Source: CAYOHP01 sp964403795 [NCBI: uncultured bacterium]
GTDB taxonomy: Bacteria; Muiribacteriota; UBA6191; CAZXTJ01
Direction of reading: 5' to 3'
DNA length: 17,378 nt
Assembly: GCA_964403795.1 (NCBI GenBank)
Contig: CAYOHP010000137.1
Location: 1 to 17,378, forward strand
The position numbers and the translations under genes were made by a program. Below, in pieces: positions 1-9,577 of the stretch; positions within the stretch are counted from its first letter, which is position 1; each line of letters starts with the position of its first letter. Under the pieces are notes generated by a model. The model saw only the letters and a program-made list of their open reading frames with translations, ran no database searches and was not told where the DNA came from.

Positions 1-1
1 C

Positions 2-1375
<1,374 letters not shown>

Positions 1376-1393
1376 GGTCCGGGGACGGCGCCC

Positions 1394-3169
1394 TTGGCCA
1401 GCGGCAAGATCCCGGCGGAAGTCCTGGAGGAGATCCGACGCCGGGTCGACATCGCCGCGGTGGTGGGAGAACACGTCCGCTTGAAGCGGGCCGGTGCCAG
1501 CCTGAAGGGGCTCTGCCCCTTCCATGAGGAGAAGAGTCCCTCGTTCAACGTGAGTCCTGAGAAGCACATCTTCCATTGCTTCGGGTGCGGGGTGGGGGGC
1601 GACGTGTTCGCCTTCCTCACCCGGATCACCGGGTCGCCCTTCCCCCAGGTGGTCCAGGATCTCGCCACCCTGGCAGGGGTCGACCTGTCTCCCTACCGGC
1701 GCGCCGGCGAGAAGCCGGCCTCCGATCGGGCCGGGCTCTACGGTGCCTTGAAGCAGGCTTCCGAGTTCTTCCGTTCCCGGCTCGCCGGGAGCCAGCGGGC
1801 GGAGGGGTACCTGGCGACCCGGGGGCTCGACGCGGTCACCCGCGAAGCCTTCGGGATCGGCTACGCACCCGACTCCTGGAGCGAGCTGCACGATCACCTG
1901 GTCGGGCGCGGCGTACCCCTCGAGATCCTCTTCGAGGCCGGATTGGTCCGCAAGCGGCGGGAAGGCAACGGCCACTACGACCTGTTCCGGGACCGGATCG
2001 TGTTCCCGATCCGCGACGAGCACGGCAGGGTCGTCGGCTTCGGCGGCCGGCGGCTGGGCGAAGGCGAGGGTCCGAAGTACCTGAACAGCCCGGAGGGCCC
2101 GGTCTATTCCAAGGGACAGATCCTCTACAACCTCGACCGGGCCCAGCAGGCCCTGCACGGTGCCGAGCTCCCTCCGGTGCTCTGCGAGGGGTACATGGAC
2201 GTGATCGCCCTGGCCCGGGCAGGAATCCCGCAGGCCGTGGCGCCCCTGGGCACCGCCCTGACCCAGGCCCAGGCCTCCCGGATGCAGAGGCTCTCCAAGC
2301 GCTGGGTGCTGGCCTTCGATGCCGACCCTGCCGGCCGCAGGGCGGCGGCCAAGGCGATCCAGCTCCTCGATCCCCTCGGGGTCGAGGCCCGGATCCTCTC
2401 GCTCAAGGGCAAGGACCCCGACGAGGTCCTCCAGCACGAGGGGCCGGAGGCGCTCCGCAAGGCGGTCCGCGAGGCCCGGCCGGTGGACGAGTTCCTCTTC
2501 CAGTCGATCGCGGCCGACCACGACCTCGCCTCGGGGCCGGGTCGGTCCGACGCCTTCCGGGAACTCCGGGGCCTGTTCGAAGCCCTGGTGAGCCCTCTCC
2601 TGAAGGAAGCCCTGATCCGACGGGTCTCGGACGGGCTGTCGGTCGGCGAGGACTTGGTGCGCCAGGCCTTCCGGGCCAGCCAGGCCGGCGAGCGTGCCGT
2701 GGAGGAACTCTCCGACCGGGCCGGATCCCTGCCCCGCCAGCACGCCACCGAGCGCATGGTGCTCCGGGAGGTCCTCCAGGACATCTCCCACCTGAGGACG
2801 GGGGCGGCCCGGGATCTCACCCCGGCCTCCGCCAGGGACCCCTACGTCAAGCAGTGCCTGGTGGCCCTCGGCGAGCTCCCGGAGTCGGAGGGCCCCGTCT
2901 TCGACGCCCTGCTGGCCGCCACCGAGGACGAAGCCCTGGCCCGCTTCGTGCGCTCGCTGGCCTTCGGCGAGGAGCCGACCGGTGGCGAGGAAGCCCCGAA
3001 CCGTGTCGCCCGCTGGATGCACGACCTCGGCGCCCTCGAGGCCCGGGACCGGGCCCGTCGGATCCGGGAAGAGATGCTCTCCGAGAACGACAACGAGCGC
3101 CGGACCACCCTGTTGCGCGAGTATCAGGCGGTCCAGCGGGAGCTCGACCGCTTGCGAACGTCCCCGTAG
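1394..3169 (+). CDS. dnaG: DNA primase DnaG
   Basis: DnaG makes the RNA primers for DNA replication and is recruited by the replicative helicase DnaB. The protein has 591 residues, normal for the family. The N-terminal CHC2 zinc-binding domain is visible, with C41, H44, C62 and C65 in the [11 protein letters not shown] and [10 protein letters not shown] motifs. The central TOPRIM domain contains the catalytic Glu in EGYMDV (E265) and the metal-binding D309 and D311 in FDADPAG. The C-terminal ~170 residues are divergent, as expected for the helicase-binding domain. The start is a TTG at 1394. It places the conserved [15 protein letters not shown] helix at residues 6-20, and a GGGGA Shine-Dalgarno-like run lies 8-10 nt upstream. 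It follows hppA by 18 nt and precedes rpoD by 52 nt. Confidence 0.97.
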   Translation: MASGKIPAEVLEEIRRRVDIAAVVGEHVRLKRAGASLKGLCPFHEEKSPSFNVSPEKHIFHCFGCGVGGDVFAFLTRITGSPFPQVVQDLATLAGVDLSPYRRAGEKPASDRAGLYGALKQASEFFRSRLAGSQRAEGYLATRGLDAVTREAFGIGYAPDSWSELHDHLVGRGVPLEILFEAGLVRKRREGNGHYDLFRDRIVFPIRDEHGRVVGFGGRRLGEGEGPKYLNSPEGPVYSKGQILYNLDRAQQALHGAELPPVLCEGYMDVIALARAGIPQAVAPLGTALTQAQASRMQRLSKRWVLAFDADPAGRRAAAKAIQLLDPLGVEARILSLKGKDPDEVLQHEGPEALRKAVREARPVDEFLFQSIAADHDLASGPGRSDAFRELRGLFEALVSPLLKEALIRRVSDGLSVGEDLVRQAFRASQAGERAVEELSDRAGSLPRQHATERMVLREVLQDISHLRTGAARDLTPASARDPYVKQCLVALGELPESEGPVFDALLAATEDEALARFVRSLAFGEEPTGGEEAPNRVARWMHDLGALEARDRARRIREEMLSENDNERRTTLLREYQAVQRELDRLRTSP

Positions 3170-3181
3170 TGATGCACCGAG

Positions 3182-3200
3182 ACCGGTCCGCTGGGCCGGT
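3182..3200 (+). other. Hairpin between dnaG and rpoD
   Basis: The 52-nt gap between the dnaG stop and the rpoD start contains an inverted repeat: ACCGGTCC, loop GCT, GGGCCGGT. It forms an 8-bp RNA stem with one U-G pair. No T-run follows, so it is more likely a processing or stability element than a full terminator. In Escherichia coli the dnaG-rpoD junction is an RNA processing site; a similar role here is inference. Confidence 0.35.
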
Positions 3201-3221
3201 ATCCCGAAGCTGGAGGCACCG

Positions 3222-5534
3222 ATGGCCCGCAACGTCTACAAGGCCCTGATGGAGGAGCTCACCCGGGGGAACGCGTCCCGACCGGTGGCCAAGCACTCCG
3301 TCTTCGCCCTCCTGCCCGACAGCTTCGACTCGCGGAAGGTGCAGGCCTTCCTGCGCTTCCTGGACCAGCACGGGGTCAAGGTCGTCGACGCCAAGACGAA
3401 GCTCGACGGGCCCGCCGGGCCGGCGTCGGTCTCCAGGCGGGCGCTCGCCCGCGATCAGGCATCCCCGGGCCAGGGGGTGCGGGTCGTCAAGAACTCGAAG
3501 GCCAAGGAGGGGAAGCCGCCCCGCGCGGTGTCCGTCTCCAGGGGGAAGACCGGCCCTCAACTGCCGGTCGTGGAACCGAAAGCGAAGAAGGCAGCCAGCA
3601 TGAAGAAGTCGAAGCGACCCGCCGGGACCTCGAAGTCCGTTGGTGCGGCCCCGGCCAAGCGGTCCCGGGCCACGGCGACGGCCTCCCGCCCCAACCGCAC
3701 CAAGGCTGCCCGCCCCGTGACCCCTGCCGCGGCTGCTTCCCGCAAGTCGGCCGCCACCGTTGCGCAGAAGGCTCCGGCGGCCCGGGTCCGCCCCGCCTCC
3801 GGCCCTGCCAACAAGTCCCCTGCCTCCGCTTCCAAGCCCAAGGCATCGACCCCGGTCCGGAGCCTCGGGAAGCGGGCTCCGGTCGGCTCGCCCGCAGCCC
3901 GACCCGCCACCAGGGCCGGCACCGCACCCAAGAGCAAGGCCACCGGTTCCAGCCGGACCGTCGCCCCCGCGCTGCGCCCCGGCCGGGCCAAGGTCCAGGT
4001 CGCCCCCGCCAAGGCGGCACCCAAGGCCAAGGCCGCCTCGACCCGGCCCGGGAAGGTCCCGGCCAAGGCCGCCGCTCCCTTGGCGGCTCCGGCCCGGCGC
4101 CCCAAGGCCAGCGGGGCATCCCTGGCTGCCAGCCCCCGCGTCGCTCCTCCGGCTCCTGCCGTGGTGCTCGCCAAGACCAAGCCCTCCCGGGACTCCGGGA
4201 CCGTCCAGGCCCGGGTCAACCAGGCCTCCACCCGGCCCGAGGCCGGCACCCCCAAGGTGGCGGCGGCCGCCACCGCGGGCCCGTCCGCCGGCACCCGCAC
4301 CACCCGGGTCTCCTCCCGGGCCGAGGATGCCAAGGTCACCCTCCGGGCCGTGGCCGAGGCCAGCGACGGTTCTCTCCTGCGGGCCACCCTCACGGTCGAC
4401 ACCGGGATCCGGCCGCTCTCGGAGCAGAAGATCACCGAGAACACCATGGTCCCCCGGGCCGCCGACCACTCCCCGGACTCCGGGGTGGATTCCGGCGACC
4501 CCGACAAGAACCCGCGGGTCTCCGGCGAGGAGCGCTTCTCGCGCCGGGGGCGCGGCATCGACATGGTCAGCGGCGACGGCCGCATCCGTGCCTACGACGG
4601 CTTCGAGGGTGCCGAGGCCGCCGGGGTCACGACCGCCGAGTTCCTCGAGGATCCGTTCCTCCAGGTGACCAACGTGCGCAACAGCGCCACCGACGAGGAC
4701 GCCACCAGCGCCGACGCGGTGCGGATGTACCTCCAGGAGATCGGCCAGACCCCCCTGCTCACCCCCGAGGAGGAGGTCAGCCTGGCCAAGCGGATCGAGA
4801 AGGGCGACATGTCGGCCCGGGCCCAGCTCGTGAAGGCCAACCTGAAGCTGGTCGTCTCGGTCGCCAAGAAGTACACCAAGCGGGGGCTCTCGCTGCTCGA
4901 CCTGATCCAGGAGGGCAACCAGGGCCTGATCCGGGCGGTCCAGAAGTTCAAGTACCAGAAGGGCTTCAAGTTCTCGACCTACGCCATGTGGTGGATCCGC
5001 CAGGCCATCACCCGGGCGCTGGCCGACCAGAGCCGCACCATCCGGATCCCGGTCCACATGGTGGAGACCATCAACCGTATCCGGAAGGTCGCCCGGGCCC
5101 TGACCCAGCGCCTCGGTCGGGAGGCCTCGAGCGAGGAGATCGCCCGCGAGGTCGACATGCCCATCGAGAAGGTCGAGCACATCCTGAAGACCGCCCAGGA
5201 CCCGGTCTCGCTGGAGAGCCCCATCTGCTCGGACGAGGAGTCCAGCCTGGGCGACTTCGTGCCCGACCACGGGGCCATCAGCCCGACCCACGAGGTGAGC
5301 TGCATCATGCTCAAGGAGAAGATCCTCGAGGTGCTGCACACCCTCTCCGACCGCGAGAACCGGGTCATCCGGTACCGCTTCGGGATCGGGGTCGACAACC
5401 AGATGACCCTCGAGGAAGTCGGCCGCAAGTTCGGGGTGACCCGGGAGCGGATCCGCCAGATCGAGGCCAAGGCCCTGGTCCGGCTCCGCCACCCGACCCG
5501 GTCCAAGCAGCTCAAGGAGTTCTACATGGACTGA
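3222..5534 (+). CDS. rpoD: Primary sigma-70 factor with a long basic Ala/Pro-rich linker
   Basis: This is the housekeeping sigma factor, which directs RNA polymerase to promoters. The ATG at 3222 was chosen because a perfect GGAGG lies 5 nt upstream and the frame further upstream is dnaG in another frame. The protein has 770 residues. Residues 1-60 look like region 1.1 ([22 protein letters not shown], ending GVKVVDA). Residues ~61-400 are low-complexity. Within 121-330 I count 46 Lys+Arg, a single acidic residue and about 29% Ala. Residues ~411-490 are acidic/mixed. Region 1.2 begins near 496 ([20 protein letters not shown]), region 2 covers ~531-610 ([35 protein letters not shown]), region 3 ~613-690, and region 4 ~695-770 ([21 protein letters not shown]). 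The conserved core is complete, so it should be functional. The basic insertion between regions 1.1 and 1.2 is the oddity. It recalls the Lys/Ala/Pro-rich N-terminal extensions of actinobacterial SigA/HrdB and histone-H1-like tails. Confidence 0.95.
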   Translation: MARNVYKALMEELTRGNASRPVAKHSVFALLPDSFDSRKVQAFLRFLDQHGVKVVDAKTKLDGPAGPASVSRRALARDQASPGQGVRVVKNSKAKEGKPPRAVSVSRGKTGPQLPVVEPKAKKAASMKKSKRPAGTSKSVGAAPAKRSRATATASRPNRTKAARPVTPAAAASRKSAATVAQKAPAARVRPASGPANKSPASASKPKASTPVRSLGKRAPVGSPAARPATRAGTAPKSKATGSSRTVAPALRPGRAKVQVAPAKAAPKAKAASTRPGKVPAKAAAPLAAPARRPKASGASLAASPRVAPPAPAVVLAKTKPSRDSGTVQARVNQASTRPEAGTPKVAAAATAGPSAGTRTTRVSSRAEDAKVTLRAVAEASDGSLLRATLTVDTGIRPLSEQKITENTMVPRAADHSPDSGVDSGDPDKNPRVSGEERFSRRGRGIDMVSGDGRIRAYDGFEGAEAAGVTTAEFLEDPFLQVTNVRNSATDEDATSADAVRMYLQEIGQTPLLTPEEEVSLAKRIEKGDMSARAQLVKANLKLVVSVAKKYTKRGLSLLDLIQEGNQGLIRAVQKFKYQKGFKFSTYAMWWIRQAITRALADQSRTIRIPVHMVETINRIRKVARALTQRLGREASSEEIAREVDMPIEKVEHILKTAQDPVSLESPICSDEESSLGDFVPDHGAISPTHEVSCIMLKEKILEVLHTLSDRENRVIRYRFGIGVDNQMTLEEVGRKFGVTRERIRQIEAKALVRLRHPTRSKQLKEFYMD

Positions 5535-5541
5535 CGGGAGC

Positions 5542-5591
5542 CGGACCTGCCGGTCCGCTTCCGTCCAGGACCCGGGTGAGCCCCAGGCTCA
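5542..5591 (+). terminator. Two hairpins downstream of rpoD
   Basis: Shortly after the rpoD stop there is CGGACC-TGCC-GGTCCG (5542-5557, 6-bp stem), and further on TGAGCC-CCA-GGCTCA (5577-5591, 6-bp stem). Neither is followed by a T-run. They are therefore only candidate transcription end or mRNA-stabilising structures separating the rpoD operon from the alcohol dehydrogenase gene. Confidence 0.3.
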
Positions 5592-5619
5592 TCCGGATCC
5601 AGGCCCTGACAGCTCCTCG

Positions 5620-5628
5620 TGATAGGAT
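5620..5628 (+). promoter_or_regulatory. Candidate extended -10 promoter for the alcohol dehydrogenase
   Basis: TGATAGGAT contains a TG-n extension and a hexamer TAGGAT, which matches four of six bases of TATAAT. It sits about 60 nt before the ATG at 5689. No good -35 box stands 16-18 nt upstream, so the call rests on the extended -10 alone. Confidence 0.3.
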
Positions 5629-5688
5629 TCCGCGCGCCCGGAGGCCCGCTCCCGCGCCGGGAGGTCCGGCCCACGGCCAGGAGGCGTC

Positions 5689-6876
5689 ATGGCGGTTCCC
5701 GAGTTCTGCGCGTACCAGGTCCGGACCCGGGTCCTGTTCGGCGCCGGCATCACCCGCGAGCTCGGGGAGCACCTCGGACGCCTGCCCGCGTCCCGCTGGC
5801 TGCTGGTGACCGATCCGGTGCTCGCCAAGCTCGGCTTCGTGGACCGGATCCGGGAGGGCCTCGAGGCCTCGGGTCTGGAGCTCGGCGCGGTGTTCGAGGG
5901 CGTGAAGCCGAACTCCGAGACCCGGATCTGCGAGGCAGGGGCAGAGATGGGCCGCCAGGCGGAGTGCGACGGGGTGATCGGCCTCGGGGGCGGGAGTTCC
6001 ATGGACACCGCCAAGGCGATCTCGCTGCTCCTCTCGGGCGAGCTCGGGCTGCTCGAGTACGAGGGTGCCCAGATCCTGGGGAGCCTGGTGGGAGGCCCGC
6101 TGAAGCCCATGGTCTGCATCCCGACGACGGCCGGGACCGGCAGCGAGGTGACGAACTGTGCGGTGGTCCTCGACGAGGCCTCGGGGCGCAAGGTGAGCTT
6201 CCTCGACGACCTCCTCATGCCGGACCTCGCCCTGCTCGACGCCGACCTCACCCGGAACCTGCCGCCTCGCTTGGCCGCCGCCACCGGCATGGACGCCCTG
6301 ACCCACGCCGTGGAGGCCTACGTGGACCTCCAGCGCAGTCCCTTCTCCGACGCCTGCGCCCTGGAAGCGGTCGGATTGATCCATCGCTCGCTCCGGAGGG
6401 CGGTCGCCGACGGCAAGCAGGACGACGAGGCCCGGGCCGAGATGCTGCTCGCCTCGAACCTGGCGGGTATCGCCTTCACCCACTCCATGGTGGGCGTGAT
6501 CCACGGGATCTCGCATGCCATCGGCGGCCTCTGGCACAGCCCCCATGGGGAGTGCAACGCGGTCATCCTCCCCCATGGGATGCGCTTCAACCTGGAGGCC
6601 GAGACCGGGCGGTTCGCCCGCCTGGGCCGCGAGCTGGGGGCTCCCCGGGAACTCGACGACGAGGCGGCCGCAGGGTTCGCCATCGAGTCCGTGGTGGAGC
6701 TGCGGGAGGCCTTGTACCAGGCCAGCGGTCTGCCACGAAACCTGCGGGAGCTGGGAATTCCGGGCGATGGCACGGAGACCCTGGTGGAGAAGGCGATGGA
6801 AGAAGGAAGCATGCTCTACAATCCGCGGCCGGTGGACCCCGAGGGAGTCCGGGAGATCGTGACAGCCGCAGCCTGA
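5689..6876 (+). CDS. Iron-containing (group III) alcohol dehydrogenase
   Basis: This is an NAD(P)-dependent oxidoreductase of the FucO/AdhB/EutG superfamily, interconverting an alcohol and an aldehyde; the substrate is unknown. It has 395 residues, the usual length. The nucleotide-binding motif GLGGGSSMD is at 98-106 and the PTTAGTGSEVT motif at 145-155. By comparison with FucO, the metal ligands are D202 and H206 in GMDALTHAVEAY, H272 in VIHGISH and H286 in SPHGECNA; all four are present. The ATG start has AGGAGG (5679-5684) 4 nt upstream. It is followed 85 nt later by an SCP2 carrier protein on the same strand. Given the lipid genes in the window, a fatty alcohol/aldehyde substrate is possible, but this is inference; many family members act on short alcohols. 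Confidence 0.92.
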   Translation: MAVPEFCAYQVRTRVLFGAGITRELGEHLGRLPASRWLLVTDPVLAKLGFVDRIREGLEASGLELGAVFEGVKPNSETRICEAGAEMGRQAECDGVIGLGGGSSMDTAKAISLLLSGELGLLEYEGAQILGSLVGGPLKPMVCIPTTAGTGSEVTNCAVVLDEASGRKVSFLDDLLMPDLALLDADLTRNLPPRLAAATGMDALTHAVEAYVDLQRSPFSDACALEAVGLIHRSLRRAVADGKQDDEARAEMLLASNLAGIAFTHSMVGVIHGISHAIGGLWHSPHGECNAVILPHGMRFNLEAETGRFARLGRELGAPRELDDEAAAGFAIESVVELREALYQASGLPRNLRELGIPGDGTETLVEKAMEEGSMLYNPRPVDPEGVREIVTAAA

Positions 6877-6883
6877 GGGCGTA

Positions 6884-6904
6884 CTCGTCCCGGATCCGGG
6901 CGAG
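6884..6904 (+). other. Hairpin between alcohol dehydrogenase and SCP2 genes
   Basis: CTCG-T-CCCGGATCCGGG-CGAG is an almost perfect inverted repeat. It gives an 8-bp stem with one bulged T and a GATC loop, and it contains the 12-bp palindrome CCCGGATCCGGG at 6889-6900. It lies in the 85-nt gap and has no T-run, so it may attenuate or stabilise the message rather than end it. Confidence 0.35.
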
Positions 6905-6961
6905 GAAGTGCGGTGGGGCGCCCCGAGGGCGCGACCAAGAAAGGAATCGGGCGAGCGATCG

Positions 6962-7390
6962 ATGGGAATCTTCAAGACCGAGGCCGAGGTCTACGACTCG
7001 ATCGGCAAGCTGTTCCACGAGGTGAAGACCGGGGACGTCGCCGCCAAGATCAAGACCAGCGGCCTGGTGATCCAGTTCCAGTACTCGGAGCCCGATTCGA
7101 TCATCACCATCGACTGCAAGAACGCACCCAAGGAGAAGGGGTGCCACCTCACGGTCATCACCGGCAAGACCGAGCTCGAGCCCGACGTGGTGATGTCCAT
7201 GAAGGCCGACCTCGCCCACAAGTTCTGGTTCGGCAAGGTGAACCTGTTGACCGCGCTCACCACCCGGAAGATCGTGGCCAAGGGCCCGATTCCCAAGATC
7301 CTGAAGCTGCTCCCGGCGATCCAGCCCCTCTACAAGCTCTATCCCGAGCTGCTGCGCAAGTGGGGCAAGGACTCGCTGGTCATCTATTAG
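6962..7390 (+). CDS. SCP2 sterol-carrier/lipid-transfer domain protein
   Basis: This is a small cytosolic protein of 142 residues with the SCP2 fold, which in its family binds hydrophobic ligands such as fatty acyl-CoA or sterols in a tunnel. Visible hallmarks are an N-terminal amphipathic helix, the strand pattern LVIQFQYSEPDSIITIDC at 35-52, the stretch LTVITGKTELEPDVVMSM at 63-80, and the DLAHKFWFGKVNLLTALTTR segment ending near residue 102. The KGPIPKILKLLPAIQPLYK tail is typical of SCP2 proteins. I prefer the ATG at 6962 because the protein then begins as family members do. An in-frame GTG at 6908 would add 18 residues of arginine-rich, non-conserved sequence. An AAAGGA lies about 16 nt upstream, a weak ribosome-binding site. 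It lies downstream of the alcohol dehydrogenase on the same strand and could carry its substrate. Confidence 0.82.
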   Translation: MGIFKTEAEVYDSIGKLFHEVKTGDVAAKIKTSGLVIQFQYSEPDSIITIDCKNAPKEKGCHLTVITGKTELEPDVVMSMKADLAHKFWFGKVNLLTALTTRKIVAKGPIPKILKLLPAIQPLYKLYPELLRKWGKDSLVIY

Positions 7391-7460
7391 TCAGGGCGGA
7401 GGGATCCCCGGCCCCCTCCGACTGGACGATCGCGCCACCGGGACCTTCGCCAGGCGCCAC

Positions 7461-7489
7461 CCTCGGGAGGACGCACATGCCTCCCGAGG
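7461..7489. terminator. 10-bp hairpin in convergent intergenic region
   Basis: CCTCGGGAGG, a 9-nt loop, then CCTCCCGAGG: a perfect 10-bp stem. It lies 70 nt after the SCP2 stop and before the end of the oppositely transcribed phosphoesterase gene. There is no T-run on either strand. The position between convergent genes suggests a shared (bidirectional) transcription stop. Confidence 0.4.
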
Positions 7490-7535
7490 TCAGGGCGGCC
7501 GGCCGCGAGCCTCGCCCTCGACCTCGACCCCGAGC

Positions 7536-7566
7536 GGGACGGGACGGGACGGGACGCTTCGTCCCG
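7536..7566. terminator. GGGAC tandem repeat ending in a 7-bp hairpin
   Basis: Four consecutive GGGAC units (7536-7555) run into CGGGACG-CTT-CGTCCCG (7550-7566), a perfect 7-bp stem. It is the second hairpin of the 228-nt convergent gap 7391-7618. I see no gene in that gap. A terminator role is inferred only from position and folding; no T-run follows. Confidence 0.3.
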
Positions 7567-7618
7567 AGCCCTGCCGACCGCGGACATCCCCGCGATCGCT
7601 GGACCCCTCGGGCCTTGC

Positions 7619-8359
7619 TCAGTACCCGAACTGGAGGCGCAGGGCGAAGGTCGGCGGGATCCCGGCGTCGATGATCTTCTTCTGGGCCGTCGACACGTCG
7701 TACTCGACCCGCCGGAACTCGAGCACCCGGCTCGAGGTGTCGTAGAGCGCATAGGAAGCCCGCCAGTCCCGGTCGCGGGGCTGGCCGACCGAGCCGGGGT
7801 TCACCAGGTAGCGCTTCCCCTCCTGGAGCCGGAGGACCTTGTGGTTGGGGTCCTCCGACACGAGATCCGCCTTGGGTCCGATGTACATCGCCATGTGGGT
7901 GTGGCCGAAGCAGAGCACATGGACCGTGGGCCAGGTCCGTTCCATTTCCGCCAGGATCCAGGCCGCCTGCTCGAGCCCGAGAACGTACTCCTCGATGCTC
8001 CGGGGCGAGCCATGCACCAGCTGGATCTCGGACTCGACGGTCAGGTCCATGGGAAGCCCCCGTAGCCACTCCTGGCTCTCCGGGGAGAGGGTCTGGGCGT
8101 TCCAGAGCAAGGCCTCGCGGGCCGTGGGATTGAACGAGTGCAGGGTCGACCCGTAGATGGCGGCCTCGTCGTGGTTCCCCAGGATGCAGCGGGCCTCGGA
8201 ACCGGCCAGGGCCTCGACGCACTCGTTGGGGTTGGCGCCGTAGCCGATGATGTCGCCGCAGCAGAGGAAGCCCTCGACCTTCTGCTCCCGGGCGTCGAGG
8301 ATCACCGCCGACAGGGCCTCGATGTTCGAGTGGATGTCCGAGACGATGGCGTACTTCAA
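7619..8359 (-). CDS. YfcE/MJ0936-like metallophosphoesterase
   Basis: This is a calcineurin-fold phosphoesterase of 246 residues, probably hydrolysing a phosphodiester or phosphomonoester with two metal ions; the natural substrate is unknown. All family motifs are present: D8-x-H10 in VSDIHSN, GDIIGYG (35-41), GNHDE (61-65), H116 in LVHGSP, and GHTH (152-155). NPGSVGQPRD (187-196) is also typical. The TTG at 8359 was chosen because the protein then starts with the strand MKYAIVSDIH, and a good promoter lies just upstream. The longer in-frame GTG at 8446 would be upstream of that promoter and adds 29 non-conserved residues. GGGAG stands 11 nt before the TTG. It appears to be a single-gene unit converging on the SCP2 gene. 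Confidence 0.9.
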   Translation of the reverse strand: MKYAIVSDIHSNIEALSAVILDAREQKVEGFLCCGDIIGYGANPNECVEALAGSEARCILGNHDEAAIYGSTLHSFNPTAREALLWNAQTLSPESQEWLRGLPMDLTVESEIQLVHGSPRSIEEYVLGLEQAAWILAEMERTWPTVHVLCFGHTHMAMYIGPKADLVSEDPNHKVLRLQEGKRYLVNPGSVGQPRDRDWRASYALYDTSSRVLEFRRVEYDVSTAQKKIIDAGIPPTFALRLQFGY

Positions 8360-8395
8360 GGCGGGGGGGTCTCCCGTGGGTGGACTCTCGGTCCC

Positions 8396-8423
8396 ATCGT
8401 ACCACCCTCCCGGAGCCTGTGAA
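8396..8423 (-). promoter_or_regulatory. Sigma-70 promoter candidate for the phosphoesterase
   Basis: On the - strand, TTCACA (8423-8418; five of six bases of TTGACA) is separated by 16 nt from TACGAT (8401-8396; four of six bases of TATAAT). A TG-n extension precedes the -10. The start of transcription would be near 8389, giving a leader of about 30 nt before the TTG at 8359. Confidence 0.55.
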
Positions 8424-8443
8424 CTTCTCTCGAGGACCGGGAA

Positions 8444-8475
8444 CACGAAGCCCCGCCCGGAGGCGGGGCTTCGTG
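8444..8475 (-). terminator. Strong terminator-like hairpin after the TPR gene
   Basis: CACGAAGCCCCGCC and GGCGGGGCTTCGTG form a perfect 14-bp stem with a 4-nt loop. It begins 21 nt past the stop codon of the TPR gene and lies before the phosphoesterase promoter. The stem has the GAAGCCCCGCC/GGCGGGGCTTC form common in GC-rich terminators. The T-run on the - strand is short (TT), so some dependence on other factors is possible. Confidence 0.7.
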
Positions 8476-8496
8476 CCGGGATCCTGGATCCGGTCC

Positions 8497-9390
8497 TCAG
8501 TCGCGGGCGACGTCCGCCTCCCAGGCCACCCGGGCCTGGTCGCGCAGGGTCGCGTAGCGAGCCGTCTTCCGGATGTTGTCGAGGTCGGTGTCCTTCTCCA
8601 TGTGCTTCCAGTCATGGAAGCCCCGCTCGACCGAGAGGGCCAGCCACTCGAGAGCCTTGTCGGCCTCGCCCATCAGGCTGTAGCAGCAGGCGATGTTGTA
8701 GTAGGCCGCGCTCTCGGTGGGATCGAGCTCGATCACCTTCTCGAAGCACCGGATCGACTTGTCGTACTCCTTGGTGTTCACGAAGGTGATGCCCATGTGG
8801 AAGTGTCCGGGCACGTAGTTCGGGTTGTAGGCCAGTGCCTGGCGGAACCGGGCGAGCGCCACCTGGTACCGACCCGCCTTGTCGTGGGCTACGCCCTCGT
8901 AGGCCAGGGCCGGGTAGAAGAAGGCGTTCTTCGACCGGATCTGCTGGTAGACCCCCAGCGCCACCTCGGGCAGTTCGGCCTTGATGTAGCCGTAGCCCAG
9001 GAAGAACAGGTTGTTGGTCGAAGCGTCCTTCTCCACCGCCCGCTGGTAGGCGCGCACGCCCTCGTGGGCCCGATCGGAGTTCAGGTAGGCGTGGCCCAGG
9101 CTGGCCCAGACCCGGGACTCGTCGATGGCCCGGGAGGCCGCTTCCAGGTGGGCAGTGGCCGCCACCGCCTTGGCCCGACGGGGCAGGAGCCTCATCCCCT
9201 CTGCGAGGTGCTCCTGGGGCGAGAGCTGGGGCCGGGCGCCCCCGAACATGGCGTACCCTGCGGCCATGCCGGCGAGGCCGCACAAGGCCAGGGTCCTCCG
9301 GCGCCGCGAGGGATGGAGCGCCCAGTCGAAGACGATCACCTCGAGGGCATCGTCGATCTTCTTGAGGGTCCCGAGGATTCTGCTCCGCAT
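8497..9390 (-). CDS. Membrane-anchored TPR-repeat protein
   Basis: This protein has 297 residues. A short basic N-terminus (RRRR at 29-32) is followed by one probable membrane segment at ~33-50 (TLALCGLAGMAAGYAMFGG). About five tetratricopeptide repeats then lie between ~80 and 260. The clearest are YVPGHFHMGITFVNTKEYDKSI (from 192) and AAYYNIACCYSLMGEADKALEWL (from 228). TPRs are protein-docking scaffolds; the partner cannot be told. The ending FHDWKHMEKDTDLDNIR is a frequent cap in bacterial TPR proteins. The ATG at 9390 was chosen because AAGGAGG stands 7 nt upstream; the in-frame ATG at 9468 would add 26 unconserved residues. The gene has its own promoter candidate and a strong terminator, so it seems monocistronic. 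Confidence 0.85.
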   Translation of the reverse strand: MRSRILGTLKKIDDALEVIVFDWALHPSRRRRTLALCGLAGMAAGYAMFGGARPQLSPQEHLAEGMRLLPRRAKAVAATAHLEAASRAIDESRVWASLGHAYLNSDRAHEGVRAYQRAVEKDASTNNLFFLGYGYIKAELPEVALGVYQQIRSKNAFFYPALAYEGVAHDKAGRYQVALARFRQALAYNPNYVPGHFHMGITFVNTKEYDKSIRCFEKVIELDPTESAAYYNIACCYSLMGEADKALEWLALSVERGFHDWKHMEKDTDLDNIRKTARYATLRDQARVAWEADVARD

Positions 9391-9456
9391 CCTGCTGCCT
9401 CCTTCGCGAGGGCGTCTCGGTCTCGGGTCGCCCAGGTAACGACCCTTCCCTAGAAA

Positions 9457-9484
9457 CAGGTACCACACCCAGCCGGCCTGTCAA
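9457..9484 (-). promoter_or_regulatory. Promoter candidate with perfect -35 for the TPR gene
   Basis: On the - strand there is a perfect TTGACA (9484-9479). Sixteen nt later comes TACCTG (9462-9457), preceded by TGG. This -10 is a poor match to TATAAT but shares TGGTAC with the phosphoesterase promoter. It lies about 67 nt before the ATG at 9390. The 187-nt gap 9391-9577 holds no gene. Confidence 0.4.
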
Positions 9485-9577
9485 AATCCTGGCGCGCCCG
9501 CGGCGACCCGGTACCGCCGCCTCGCGGGCAGAAGGCCCCACCCGGAGGCCCCTCGTCCCCCCGCTCGCCGAGGAGGT

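Noticed and set aside
2982-3221. Upstream ATG at 2982 as the sigma-factor start
   Set aside because: It lies within dnaG in another frame, adds 80 residues of Arg/Ser/Pro-rich noise and has no ribosome-binding site as good as the GGAGG before 3222.
3600-4500. The basic linker of the sigma factor as a separate histone-H1/AlgP-like gene starting at the internal ATG 3600
   Set aside because: It is in frame with, and uninterrupted from, the region 1.1-like head and the conserved sigma core. No ribosome-binding site or stop isolates it.
2847-5492. 881-codon open frame on the - strand opposite rpoD
   Set aside because: Same reason: low-complexity Gly/Leu/Asp/Arg product antisense to the sigma factor, with no recognisable motif.
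7536-7555. Four GGGAC units as a CRISPR-like or satellite repeat
   Set aside because: Only 20 nt, no spacers and no second copy in the window; better treated as part of an intergenic hairpin.
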